Below, piece by piece: positions 48,874-56,441 of a stretch of DNA of 64,000 bases (position 1 is the first letter of the stretch; each line of letters begins with the position of its first letter). The notes beneath the pieces were generated by a model, which ran no database searches, was not told the DNA's origin, and worked only from the letters and a program-made list of their open reading frames with translations. Source of the DNA: Paractinoplanes polyasparticus (lineage in GTDB: Bacteria; Actinomycetota; Actinomycetes; Mycobacteriales; Micromonosporaceae); contig NZ_JAHWFK010000034.1 of assembly GCF_019710575.1 (NCBI RefSeq), forward strand, positions 1-64,000. Reading direction: 5' to 3'. The translations under genes were made by a program, and so were the position numbers.

Positions 48874-50099
48874 AGCGAAGACTCCAGCGCCCGATAGTCG
48901 GTCTTGCCGTTGGGCATCAGCGGCAGCGCCTCAACACTACGCACCACGACGCCGGAGAAATGTGTCCCGAGCCACTCGGCGATCTTGGTCCGCAGGCCGC
49001 GGGCCTCGTCGTCGCTGACACCGACCGCGAAGACGGCCAGCTTGTCGTCGCCGGCCACGGCGGCGACCGGGAAGTTCTTCTCCACGTCGTCCAGGTTGAT
49101 GCGGACGCCGAACACCTTGGCCATGCGCTTGATGCGGCCGGTGATGAACAGGAAGCCCTCGTCGTCGACGTGGCCGAGGTCACCGGTGCGCAGCACGCCG
49201 CCCTGCACGTCGCCCAGCGCCAGGTCGGCGGCGGTCTCGGCGTAACCCATCATGACGTTGGGACCGCGGTAGACGACCTCGTCGTCCTCGATGGTGAAGG
49301 CGCCGCCGGGCAGCGCCTGGCCGACGGAGCCGAGCTTCTCCTCGAGGCGGGCCGGCGGCAGCGTGGCCATCCGGGGGCCGGCCTCGGTCTGGCCGTACAT
49401 GACGTAGAGCCGGCCGCCGACGGTCGCCATGCGCTGCGCGAAGTCGGACACCAGGTCGGTGCGCAGCCGGCCGCCCGCCTGGGTGAGGCTGCGCACGGTC
49501 GGGTACTTGGCCGGGTCGAAGCGCAGGCGGCGGAGCATCTCGTACTGCGACGGGACGAACGCCAGCGAGGTGACGCCGTGCTCGTTGACCGCGGTCCAGA
49601 AGTCGCGCTGCATGATCCCGGTGCGCTCGAGCACGACGGTGGCGCCCTTGATCAGGTGCGAGTTGAGCACCGACATGCCGAACGAGTAGAAGAGCGGCAG
49701 GGTGGTGACGGCCACCTCGTCGCCGGTGATGCCGAGCACCTCGGCGATCTGCTCGGCGTTGGTCCGTACGGCGTCGGCGGTGAGCCGCACCAGCTTCGGA
49801 TTGCCGGTGGAGCCGCTGGTGGTGAGCAGCACCGCGAGATCCGGATGCACCTCGGTGGTGGTGAACCGCTCGACGAAGGACGCGTTGTCGTGCTCCGGGT
49901 CGAGCAGCAGCACCGGCCGCCCCAGTCGCAGCGCCGCGAGGTAGCGGGCGACCACCGGCAGGGTCGTCTCCATCGGTAGGAAGACCACCCCGCCCGGTTC
50001 CGTGGCCAGCTGGGTGGCGGCCGCGGCGATCATGTCCTCGGTCAGCGCCTCGCCGGTGACCGCGTCGATCACGCGGGCGCCCGGGTGGAACAGATTCAC
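48870..50099 (-). CDS. short AMP-dependent acyl ligase (ANL superfamily)
   Basis: A 409-residue adenylate-forming enzyme, shorter than typical 500-residue members. The P-loop is LLTTSGSTGNPKLVRLT near residue 90. Others are LPLFYSFGMSVLNSHLIKGA, VMYGQTEAGPRMA, LRTGDLGHVDDEGFLFITGRIKRMAKVFGVRI and the C-terminal catalytic Lys in LMPNGKTDYRAL. It presumably activates a carboxylic acid as the AMP-ester for transfer to the operon's acyl carrier protein. The N-terminal 80 residues are abbreviated compared with the family. Its start overlaps the SDR stop (ATGA). Confidence 0.87.
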   Translation of the reverse strand: MNLFHPGARVIDAVTGEALTEDMIAAAATQLATEPGGVVFLPMETTLPVVARYLAALRLGRPVLLLDPEHDNASFVERFTTTEVHPDLAVLLTTSGSTGNPKLVRLTADAVRTNAEQIAEVLGITGDEVAVTTLPLFYSFGMSVLNSHLIKGATVVLERTGIMQRDFWTAVNEHGVTSLAFVPSQYEMLRRLRFDPAKYPTVRSLTQAGGRLRTDLVSDFAQRMATVGGRLYVMYGQTEAGPRMATLPPARLEEKLGSVGQALPGGAFTIEDDEVVYRGPNVMMGYAETAADLALGDVQGGVLRTGDLGHVDDEGFLFITGRIKRMAKVFGVRINLDDVEKNFPVAAVAGDDKLAVFAVGVSDDEARGLRTKIAEWLGTHFSGVVVRSVEALPLMPNGKTDYRALESSL

Positions 50100-50833
50100 A
50101 GCGTCAGTCCTCCGTCGACCCCGAGCACCTGGCCGGTCACGAACCGGGCCTGCTCCGAGAGGAGGAACGTGATCACGTCGGCGACCTCGTCGGCCTCGCC
50201 CAGCCGGCCCAGAGCCGTGTCGTCGATGCGCTCCTGGCGGCCCTTCTCGTCGAGGGTGTCGAGCATGTCGGTGGCGATGAAGCCCGGCTCGACCGCGTTG
50301 ACCCGGATGCCTTGCCGGCCGAGCTCCTTGGCGGCCGATCGGGCCAGCGCGGCCACGGCCGCCTTGGAGGCCGAATAGACGGCCTGGCCGGCGATGCCGC
50401 GCGAGGCGGTGATCGACGAGACCAGGACGACGGCCGGGTTCTTGCCCCGGGCCAGCAGCCGGGTGGCGCCGCGCAGCGTGTAGACCGCGCCGGCCGAGTT
50501 GACCGCGAACAGGCGCTGAATGGTCGCGTCGTCGGTCATGCCGAGCATGCCGGCCGCGTGCGTGCCCGCGTTGACCACCAGAGCGTCGAGGCGCTTGAAG
50601 TTCTGGAAGGCGAGCTGGGCGAGCGCCTTGGACGTTTCGGGTTCGGCGATGTCGCCGTGGCCGCTGACGACGGTGACGCCGTACTTGGCGGCGAGCTCCT
50701 CGGCCACCGGGGCGATGGACTCGGCGCGGTGGCCGTGGAGAACGAGGTCGTACCCCCGTTCCGCGAGACGCGTGGCGGTGGCTCGGCCGATGCCGCGGGA
50801 GGCGCCTGTGATCAGGGCCGCCCGATCACTCAT
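50096..50833 (-). CDS. FabG-like short-chain reductase
   Basis: A 245-residue classical SDR resembling 3-oxoacyl-ACP reductases. The motifs are TGASRGIGRA (residues 8-17), VVNAGTHAAG, catalytic Ser in VLVSSITASRG, YSASKAAVAALARSAAKEL, INAVEPGFIATDM-like sequence (VNAVEPGFIATDM) and the FabG-type end FVTGQVLGVDGGLTL. ATG 50833 overlaps the ACP stop by eight bases, so it is translationally coupled and may act on ACP-bound 3-oxoacyl groups, giving a 3-hydroxyacyl product. Acting on a sugar instead is the alternative, since SDRs also occur in nonulosonate loci. Confidence 0.88.
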   Translation of the reverse strand: MSDRAALITGASRGIGRATATRLAERGYDLVLHGHRAESIAPVAEELAAKYGVTVVSGHGDIAEPETSKALAQLAFQNFKRLDALVVNAGTHAAGMLGMTDDATIQRLFAVNSAGAVYTLRGATRLLARGKNPAVVLVSSITASRGIAGQAVYSASKAAVAALARSAAKELGRQGIRVNAVEPGFIATDMLDTLDEKGRQERIDDTALGRLGEADEVADVITFLLSEQARFVTGQVLGVDGGLTL

Positions 50834-51071
50834 TGAAGTCAACTCCGTACTTACCGAGGATGTTTACCGCCTCGGTGAAACTCGACATGTTGATGACGTC
50901 GTCTGTGTCAATCATCACCGAGAACTCGTCCTCGAGCGCCGCCACCAAGGACATGTGAGCCAGGGAGTCCCACTTCTCATTGTCCTGGTACCGCAGGTCG
51001 TCCACGGGCGCCTCCGCCGGAAGGTCCAGGGCGGTGCGGAACGCCTCGCGCAGTCGCTGCAGGTTGCTCAC
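50826..51071 (-). CDS. acyl carrier protein
   Basis: An 81-residue acidic helical protein typical of ACPs. The phosphopantetheine attachment Ser36 lies in KWDSLAHMSLVAALEDEF, which matches the D-S-L-x3-x-L/M pattern at the start of helix 2. It opens a six-gene operon (ACP, SDR, ligase, LuxE-like, LuxC-like, GT-C-like) in which every junction overlaps, so it probably serves as the dedicated acyl carrier for these enzymes rather than for bulk fatty acid synthesis. Its promoter lies in the 193-base divergent gap shared with pseB. Confidence 0.9.
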   Translation of the reverse strand: MSNLQRLREAFRTALDLPAEAPVDDLRYQDNEKWDSLAHMSLVAALEDEFSVMIDTDDVINMSSFTEAVNILGKYGVDFNE

Positions 51072-51115
51072 GGGGGTACTCCAAAAGGGGGGCAGGTGGA
51101 CAGAGGATTCTTAAG

Positions 51116-51136
51116 CTCGTCGTAACCAGCGACGAG
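51116..51136. promoter_or_regulatory. 7-bp inverted repeat in the divergent gap
   Basis: CTCGTCG and CGACGAG flank TAACCAG in the gap between the divergent ACP operon and pseB. A common regulator could act here on both transcripts, but there is no independent support. Confidence 0.3.
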
Positions 51137-51264
51137 GTCGTTAATGCTAGCGGAAGCGCCGATGAACTACGGTTAGCGTTTGATGTTGGCCCGCGAATCG
51201 GCTGGTGAGCTGGTTATGCTTCCGGCTCGTACTGCGTCCTGCCCACCCCCCGGGAGAAAATCAA

Positions 51265-52245
51265 GTGTCTGTACTCAGCGGATCGTCGATCCTGGTCACC
51301 GGTGCCACCGGGTCCTTCGGTAAGGCGTTTCTCAACTACGCCCTCACCCACCTCGACCCGCAGCGCATCGTCGTCTTCTCCCGTGACGAGCTGAAGCAGT
51401 ACGAGCTCCGGCAGATGTTCGGCGACGACTCGCGACTGCGCTTCTTCCTGGGTGACATCCGGGACAAAGCGCGTCTCGACCGCGCGATGCACAACATCGA
51501 CTACGTGGTCCACGCCGCCGCTCTGAAGCAGGTCGACACCGCGGAATACAACCCCTCCGAGTTCGTCGAGACGAACATCAACGGATCACAGAACGTGATC
51601 GACGCCGCCATCGACAAGGGCGTCAAGAAGGTTGTCGCGCTCTCCACCGACAAGGCGTCGAGCCCGATCAACCTGTACGGCGCGACCAAGCTCGTCGCCG
51701 ACAAGCTCTTCATCGCCGGCAACCACTACGCGGCCACTCACCCGACCCGCCTCGCGGTCGTTCGTTACGGAAACGTTATGGGCAGCCGCGGCTCGGTCGT
51801 CCCGCTGTTCCGCAAGCTCGCCGCCGAGGGCAAGAGCCTGCCGATCACCGACAAGCGGATGACCCGCTTCTGGATCACGCTCCCCCAGGCCGTGAAGTTC
51901 GTCGTCGACTCGTTCGACGTCATGCAGGGTGGCGAGCTGTTCGTGCCGCGCATCCCCAGCATGAAGATCCTCGACCTGGTCGAGGCCGTCGCGCCGAACT
52001 CGGCCACCCACGAGATGGGCGTCCGGCCGGGCGAGAAGCTGCACGAAGAGATGATCGCCTCCGACGACAGCCGCCGCACGCTGCGCTTCCCCGACCGCTA
52101 CGTGGTGCAGCCGGTCGTCGCCAGCTGGGGCTACGAGGCTCCCGAGGGTGGCGAAGAGGTCGAGGACGGCTTCAACTACCGCTCCGACAACAACGACCTG
52201 TGGCTCTCGGTCGACGACATGCGCAAGCTGCTCGAGGAGAACTGA
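51265..52245 (+). CDS. pseB: UDP-GlcNAc 4,6-dehydratase (inverting) PseB
   Basis: A 326-residue NAD-dependent SDR of the PseB/FlaA1 family, catalysing the first step of pseudaminic acid synthesis. The cofactor motif is LVTGATGSFGKAF; then VFSRDELKQYELRQMF, FFLGDIRDKARLDRAM, HAAALKQVDTAEYNP, the catalytic STDKASSPINLYGATKLVADKL, VRYGNVMGSRGSVVPLF and RMTRFWITLPQAVKFV. These stretches are nearly diagnostic of PseB. GTG 51265 has GGGAGA seven bases upstream. The stop overlaps pseC (TGATG). The enzyme makes UDP-4-keto-6-deoxy-L-AltNAc for PseC. Confidence 0.95.
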   Translation: MSVLSGSSILVTGATGSFGKAFLNYALTHLDPQRIVVFSRDELKQYELRQMFGDDSRLRFFLGDIRDKARLDRAMHNIDYVVHAAALKQVDTAEYNPSEFVETNINGSQNVIDAAIDKGVKKVVALSTDKASSPINLYGATKLVADKLFIAGNHYAATHPTRLAVVRYGNVMGSRGSVVPLFRKLAAEGKSLPITDKRMTRFWITLPQAVKFVVDSFDVMQGGELFVPRIPSMKILDLVEAVAPNSATHEMGVRPGEKLHEEMIASDDSRRTLRFPDRYVVQPVVASWGYEAPEGGEEVEDGFNYRSDNNDLWLSVDDMRKLLEEN

Positions 52246-53369
52246 TGCTGCCGTACGGACGGCAGTCGATCGACCAGTCCGATGTCGAGGCGGTCGTCTC
52301 CGCCCTCGGCAGCGACTGGCTGACGACCGGCCCCCGGGTGGCGCAGTTCGAGGCCGACATCGAGGCGGTCGCCGGCGCGCCGGCGGTCACCGTCACCAAC
52401 GGCACGACCGCGCTGCACACGGCGTACGCGGCGGCCGGCGTGACCACGGGCGACGAGGTCGTCACGACCCCGATGACCTTCGTGGCCACGGCCTCGACCG
52501 CGGCCATGCTCGGTGCCAAGATCGTTTTCGCCGACGTCGAGGACGAGACGGCCAACATCGACCCGGCCGCGGTCGAGGCCGCGGTCACGTCGCGCACCAA
52601 GGCGATCGCCGCGGTCGACTACGCGGGTCACCCGGCCGAGTACGACGCGCTGCGCAAGATCTCCGAGCCCGCCGGCGCCGTGCTGATCGGCGACGCCGCC
52701 CACTCGATCGGAACCACCTACCACGGCCGCCCGGTCGGCTCGCTGGCCGACGTGACGACGTTCTCGTTCTTCCCGACGAAGAACCTCACCACGGCCGAGG
52801 GCGGCGCGGTGACGTCCCTGCGGCCCGACCTGCTGCAGCGGGCCCGCGAGTTCCGCATGATCGGGCTGGTCCGCGACCGGAGCCGCATGCGTTACCCGGA
52901 CGAGGGCGCCTGGCACCAGGAGGTCCACGAGTTCGGGCTGAACTACCGGCTGCCCGACGTGTTGTGCGCGCTCGGCAGCTCGCAGCTCAAGCGGCTGGCC
53001 GCTTTCAAGGCCCGCCGGCAACAGCTGACCGCCCGCTACGACGAGCTGCTGGCCGACGTGCCGGGCCTTCGCCTGCCCATCCAGCGTGAGGGCGTCGACC
53101 CGCTGCGTCACCTGTACCCCGTCCGGGTGCTCGGCGGACGCCGCCGCGAGGTCTTCGAGCGCATGCGCGAGGCCGGCATCGGCGTGCAGGTCAACTACAT
53201 CCCGGTCTACTGGCACCCGGTCTTCGAGGACCTAGGCTACCGGCGCGGGATGTGCCCGGTCGCGGAGGCCTTCTACGCTGAGGAGCTATCGTTGCCGCTC
53301 TTCGTCGACCTCAGCGATTCCGACCAGGACCGTGTCGTCGAGGCGTTGCGGACCATCCTCGGGAGCTAG
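52245..53369 (+). CDS. pseC: PLP-dependent aminotransferase PseC
   Basis: A 374-residue DegT/DnrJ/EryC1-family enzyme that adds the C4 amino group to the PseB product using glutamate. It begins with LPYGRQSIDQSDVEAVVSALGSDWLTTGPRVAQFE; TNGTTALHTAYAAAG binds PLP, EDAAH is seen as GDAAHSIG, and the Schiff-base Lys179 lies in SFFPTKNLTTAEGG. FGLNYRLPDVLCALG and the YPVRV strand are typical of PseC. ATG 52245 overlaps the pseB stop. Its position directly after pseB and before the rest of the Pse genes makes this assignment firm. Confidence 0.94.
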   Translation: MLPYGRQSIDQSDVEAVVSALGSDWLTTGPRVAQFEADIEAVAGAPAVTVTNGTTALHTAYAAAGVTTGDEVVTTPMTFVATASTAAMLGAKIVFADVEDETANIDPAAVEAAVTSRTKAIAAVDYAGHPAEYDALRKISEPAGAVLIGDAAHSIGTTYHGRPVGSLADVTTFSFFPTKNLTTAEGGAVTSLRPDLLQRAREFRMIGLVRDRSRMRYPDEGAWHQEVHEFGLNYRLPDVLCALGSSQLKRLAAFKARRQQLTARYDELLADVPGLRLPIQREGVDPLRHLYPVRVLGGRRREVFERMREAGIGVQVNYIPVYWHPVFEDLGYRRGMCPVAEAFYAEELSLPLFVDLSDSDQDRVVEALRTILGS

Positions 53370-53372
53370 CGG

Positions 53373-54215
53373 GTGCACCACGCCAACCACTTCTACGGCC
53401 ACGCACACATCCTCGCGGAATACTGCGGCCTCGATCCGGAGCACCCGCCCCGGATAGACGGCTATGTGCAGCACGGCTGGAACGTGGTGGACGGGCTCGG
53501 ACTCGGCACGCCCTATGTGCCGGGCCGGCCCATCTTCGTCTACTCCGAACGGACCAGACGCAGGGCGTGGTCGATGGGGCGCCGGCAGGCCACGGTCATC
53601 GGCGCTCCCTTTCTCTACCTGCTCGCCCTGCGGCCCGCGGCGCCCGACGCGCCGCCCCGCGAGGGCACGATCTATTACCCGTTCCACGGCTGGGAGAAGC
53701 AGCAGGTCCTCGGCGATCACCAGCGCCAGGTCGACGAGATCCTCGAGACCGAGCAGGGCCCCGTGACCTTCTGCCTCTACTGGAACGAATACCGCAACGA
53801 CCGGGTCCGTACGGCCTACGAGCAGTACGGACGGGTCGTGTGCCACGGCTACCGCGGTCAGCAGTGGCTCGACACCGACCGCCATTTCCTCGACAAACAG
53901 CTCACCGAGCTGCGCCGCCACCGCCGCGTGGCCTCCAACCGGCTCAGCAGCGCCATCTTCCACGGCGTGGCGGCGGGCTGCGAGCCGGCCGTCTACGGCG
54001 ATCCCATGCAGCTCGACCGGGAAGACCGGCCCACCGCCGAGCGGATCCGCCGCGAGTGGCCTGAGCTGCACGGCAAGCACCTCGACGGCGCCGTCGCCCG
54101 CACCTCGGCACTGGCCGAGCTGGGTGAGGGATTTGTCGCCTCTCCAGCCGAATTGCGCGCCATGCTGGGGTGGACAAGGCACTACCTCGAGGCGACAGCT
54201 AGGGTGCCCGCGTGA
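53373..54215 (+). CDS. unknown protein in the pseudaminic acid operon, candidate glycosyltransferase
   Basis: A 280-residue soluble protein that I do not recognise. It starts with NHFYGHAHILAEYCGLD and contains IDGYVQHGWNVVDGLG, PIFVYSERTRRRAWSMG, TIYYPFHGWEKQQVLGDHQ and VTFCLYWNEYRNDRVRTAYEQYGRVVCHGYRG; near the C-terminus SSAIFHGVAAGCEPAVYGDP resembles the donor-site turn of GT-B enzymes (xxxxxAxxxGxPxxxY). This pattern and the His-Gly-Trp segments suggest a GT-B transferase-like fold, possibly moving nonulosonic acid or another sugar, but that is inference. It lies three bases after pseC and overlaps the next gene (GTGA). Confidence 0.6.
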   Translation: MHHANHFYGHAHILAEYCGLDPEHPPRIDGYVQHGWNVVDGLGLGTPYVPGRPIFVYSERTRRRAWSMGRRQATVIGAPFLYLLALRPAAPDAPPREGTIYYPFHGWEKQQVLGDHQRQVDEILETEQGPVTFCLYWNEYRNDRVRTAYEQYGRVVCHGYRGQQWLDTDRHFLDKQLTELRRHRRVASNRLSSAIFHGVAAGCEPAVYGDPMQLDREDRPTAERIRREWPELHGKHLDGAVARTSALAELGEGFVASPAELRAMLGWTRHYLEATARVPA

Positions 54216-55717
54216 TCGAGATGATCGGGGGCGAGATGCCCTCCTTCACCGAGGACCGGCCTCGCGCCGGCGGGGCTCTGCTGTGTCTGCTCGCCGAGCG
54301 GCTGCCCGCCGCGGGCCGGGTGCTGGTGGCCGGGCCGCACGACGACGTCCTGATCGACACGATCGCCGCCCGCTCCGCCGTCACCTGCCTGACCCGCTCC
54401 CAACCCGAGGCCACCGTGCTCCAGGAGCGCGGCCTGCGGGTGCTCTGCGGCTCACTGGCCAAGCTGAGCAGCGACGAGCAGTACGACGTGGTCGTCGCCC
54501 TGGACGGGCTGGGCCGGCTCTGCTCGGTCGAAGGCCCCCAGCTCGACTGGCTCGAGAGCCTCCAGGCCCTGCAGCACGTGCTGGGCCCCGGCGGCACGCT
54601 GCTGCTCGCCGTCGAGAACGAGCTCGGCCTGCACCGGCTGGTCGAGCTGGACAGTGCCACGTCGGCCCACGGCGACAGCGACTGGAGCCCGCTCGGCGAG
54701 TTCGGCACCAAGCCCGGCAATCCGGCCCGGCTCGCCGCCCGCCTTACCGCCGAGGGCCTGACAATCGACTGGGTGGGCGCGGCCTGGCCCGTTCCCCCCG
54801 CCCCGACGCTGATCGCCACGCTGGAAGCGCTGAATGACGGGCCGGCCGACGCGCTGGCCGCCCTGACCGCGAGCGCGGCCGGTCGCGCGTACGCCGGAAA
54901 AGAAGTTCTGAGCGATCCGCGCCGGCTCGCCGCCGCGGCGGTGCGCGCCGGCCTCGGCCCCGAGTTCGCGGCCGCCTGGCTCGTCGCCGCCCATCGCGCG
55001 CCCGGTCCGGCGACCGTCGAGCCGCTGCCGCCCGTGCTGATCGGCGACGGGCCGGTGGTCGAGCTGACGTCCGGCGGTGACGGCCTGTGGAGCCGCCGTT
55101 CACTGCGTGAAGTGCCTGGTGGCGACGGGTCCGGGCTGGACGGGCCACTGCCGCTGGGTCGCCTGCTCGAGGAGTTGCTCCTGGCGGCCTGCCTGCGGCA
55201 CGATCTTCCGATCGTGCGGCGGCTGCTCACCGGCTGGGCCTCCGCACAACCCGGTGCCACCGCTGACAATGTGGTGGTCCACCAGGAGACGTACGCCATT
55301 CTCGACCCGAGCGTCCCGCCGCAGACCGACGTGATCCGCCGGTTCGCGCAGACGCTGCTCGACGGGTGCTACGCCCACCCCTGGCCCGCTGCTGTCACCC
55401 TGGAGACCCTGACTTCGATCCTGCACAGCGCCGCAGGCTTCCCTCTCCCGCCGGGCGAGGAGCTTCCAGCGCACGAGGACCCACCGGCATCTCGCCGGAA
55501 CCAAGAGGAGCAACTCCGAGCGCTGCGCCGGCAACTGGCCGACGCCGAATCCCGCGCCCAGCGGTTCGAGCGTGAGCTCGAAAAAAGGGACAAAGAACTT
55601 CGTAAGGCTCGTACGCAGATCGCGACCTTCAGCGGCTCTGTCAGCTTCCGCGTCGCGAAGCTGGGTATGGGAGTCGCCCGCAAGGCTCGTCATCGCCTTC
55701 GAAAAGGACTTTCATGA
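54212..55717 (+). CDS. methyltransferase-like protein with coiled-coil tail
   Basis: A 501-residue protein, paralogous to the one at 36198-38054. A Rossmann-like methyltransferase domain opens with GRVLVAGPHDDVLIDTIAARS, again with VAGPHxD instead of GxGxG, then YDVVVALDGLGRLCSVEGPQ and VLGPGGTLLLAVENELG. A shared middle block follows (EVLSDPRRLAAAAVRAGLGPEFAAAWLVAAHRA). The C-terminus is a charged coiled coil (NQEEQLRALRRQLADAESRAQRFERELEKRDKEL) and a basic amphipathic end (SFRVAKLGMGVARKARHRL) typical of proteins in surface polysaccharide loci. Overlaps on both sides (GTGA upstream, ATGA with pseF) place it inside the Pse operon. Catalysis is unproven. Confidence 0.7.
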   Translation: MIEMIGGEMPSFTEDRPRAGGALLCLLAERLPAAGRVLVAGPHDDVLIDTIAARSAVTCLTRSQPEATVLQERGLRVLCGSLAKLSSDEQYDVVVALDGLGRLCSVEGPQLDWLESLQALQHVLGPGGTLLLAVENELGLHRLVELDSATSAHGDSDWSPLGEFGTKPGNPARLAARLTAEGLTIDWVGAAWPVPPAPTLIATLEALNDGPADALAALTASAAGRAYAGKEVLSDPRRLAAAAVRAGLGPEFAAAWLVAAHRAPGPATVEPLPPVLIGDGPVVELTSGGDGLWSRRSLREVPGGDGSGLDGPLPLGRLLEELLLAACLRHDLPIVRRLLTGWASAQPGATADNVVVHQETYAILDPSVPPQTDVIRRFAQTLLDGCYAHPWPAAVTLETLTSILHSAAGFPLPPGEELPAHEDPPASRRNQEEQLRALRRQLADAESRAQRFERELEKRDKELRKARTQIATFSGSVSFRVAKLGMGVARKARHRLRKGLS

Positions 55718-56439
55718 CAACCCTCGGCATCATCCAGGCCCGGATGGGCTCTTCCCGGCTTCCCGGCAAGGTGCTGCGGAAGCTGGGCAACCGCAGTGTC
55801 CTGGAGCGGGTCGTCCGGGCCGCCCAGCAGAGCGGTGTGCTCGACAAGGTCGTGGTGGCCACCACGACCGAGGCGGACGACGACGCGGTCGCGACCGAGT
55901 GCGCCGCGATCGGGGTGCCCTGCTTCCGCGGCTCGGTCGACGACGTGCTCGACCGCTTCCTGGGCGTGCTGGACGAGCACGAGAGCGACATCGTGCTCCG
56001 CTTCACGGCCGACTCGCCGCTGCTCGACCCCGAGCTGATCGCGCTCACCCACCGGGTCTTCCTGGCCGCGGGCGTCGACTACCTGACCACTTCGATCACC
56101 AAGACGCTGCCCCGCGGCCTGGACGTCGAGATCGTCCGCACGCCGGTGCTGCGCGAGATCGACGCGCTGGCCACCGAGCACCACCGCACCCACGTGACGT
56201 CCTACATCTACACCCACTCGGAAGAGTTCGACGTGGTCGGGCTGACCCTGCAGCCCGACCTGTCGCACCTGCGCCTCACGCTCGACACCGAGGACGACTG
56301 GAAGCTCATCGAGGCGATCGTCACCCACTTCGGCGACGAGCCCATCTCGGTGCGCAAGCTCACCGACTGGCTGGCCGGGCGGCCCGAGCTGATCGAGCTG
56401 AACGCCCACGTCCTCCAGAAGGCCCTGGTGCAGGCGTAG
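55714..56439 (+). CDS. pseF: CMP-pseudaminic acid synthetase-like cytidylyltransferase (PseF/SpsF type)
   Basis: A 241-residue nucleotidyltransferase of the CTP_transf_3/SpsF family. The nucleotide-binding start is GIIQARMGSSRLPGKVLRKLGN, followed by VVVATTTEADDDAV, FTADSPLLDPELI and LDTEDDWKLIEAIV. In pseudaminic acid operons such proteins activate the sugar with CTP to CMP-Pse, which is the donor for transferases. Many annotated relatives are called spore coat polysaccharide protein SpsF; the operon position between Pse genes is the reason to call it PseF here. ATG 55714 overlaps the previous stop (ATGA). Confidence 0.82.
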   Translation: MTTLGIIQARMGSSRLPGKVLRKLGNRSVLERVVRAAQQSGVLDKVVVATTTEADDDAVATECAAIGVPCFRGSVDDVLDRFLGVLDEHESDIVLRFTADSPLLDPELIALTHRVFLAAGVDYLTTSITKTLPRGLDVEIVRTPVLREIDALATEHHRTHVTSYIYTHSEEFDVVGLTLQPDLSHLRLTLDTEDDWKLIEAIVTHFGDEPISVRKLTDWLAGRPELIELNAHVLQKALVQA

Positions 56440-56441
56440 CA

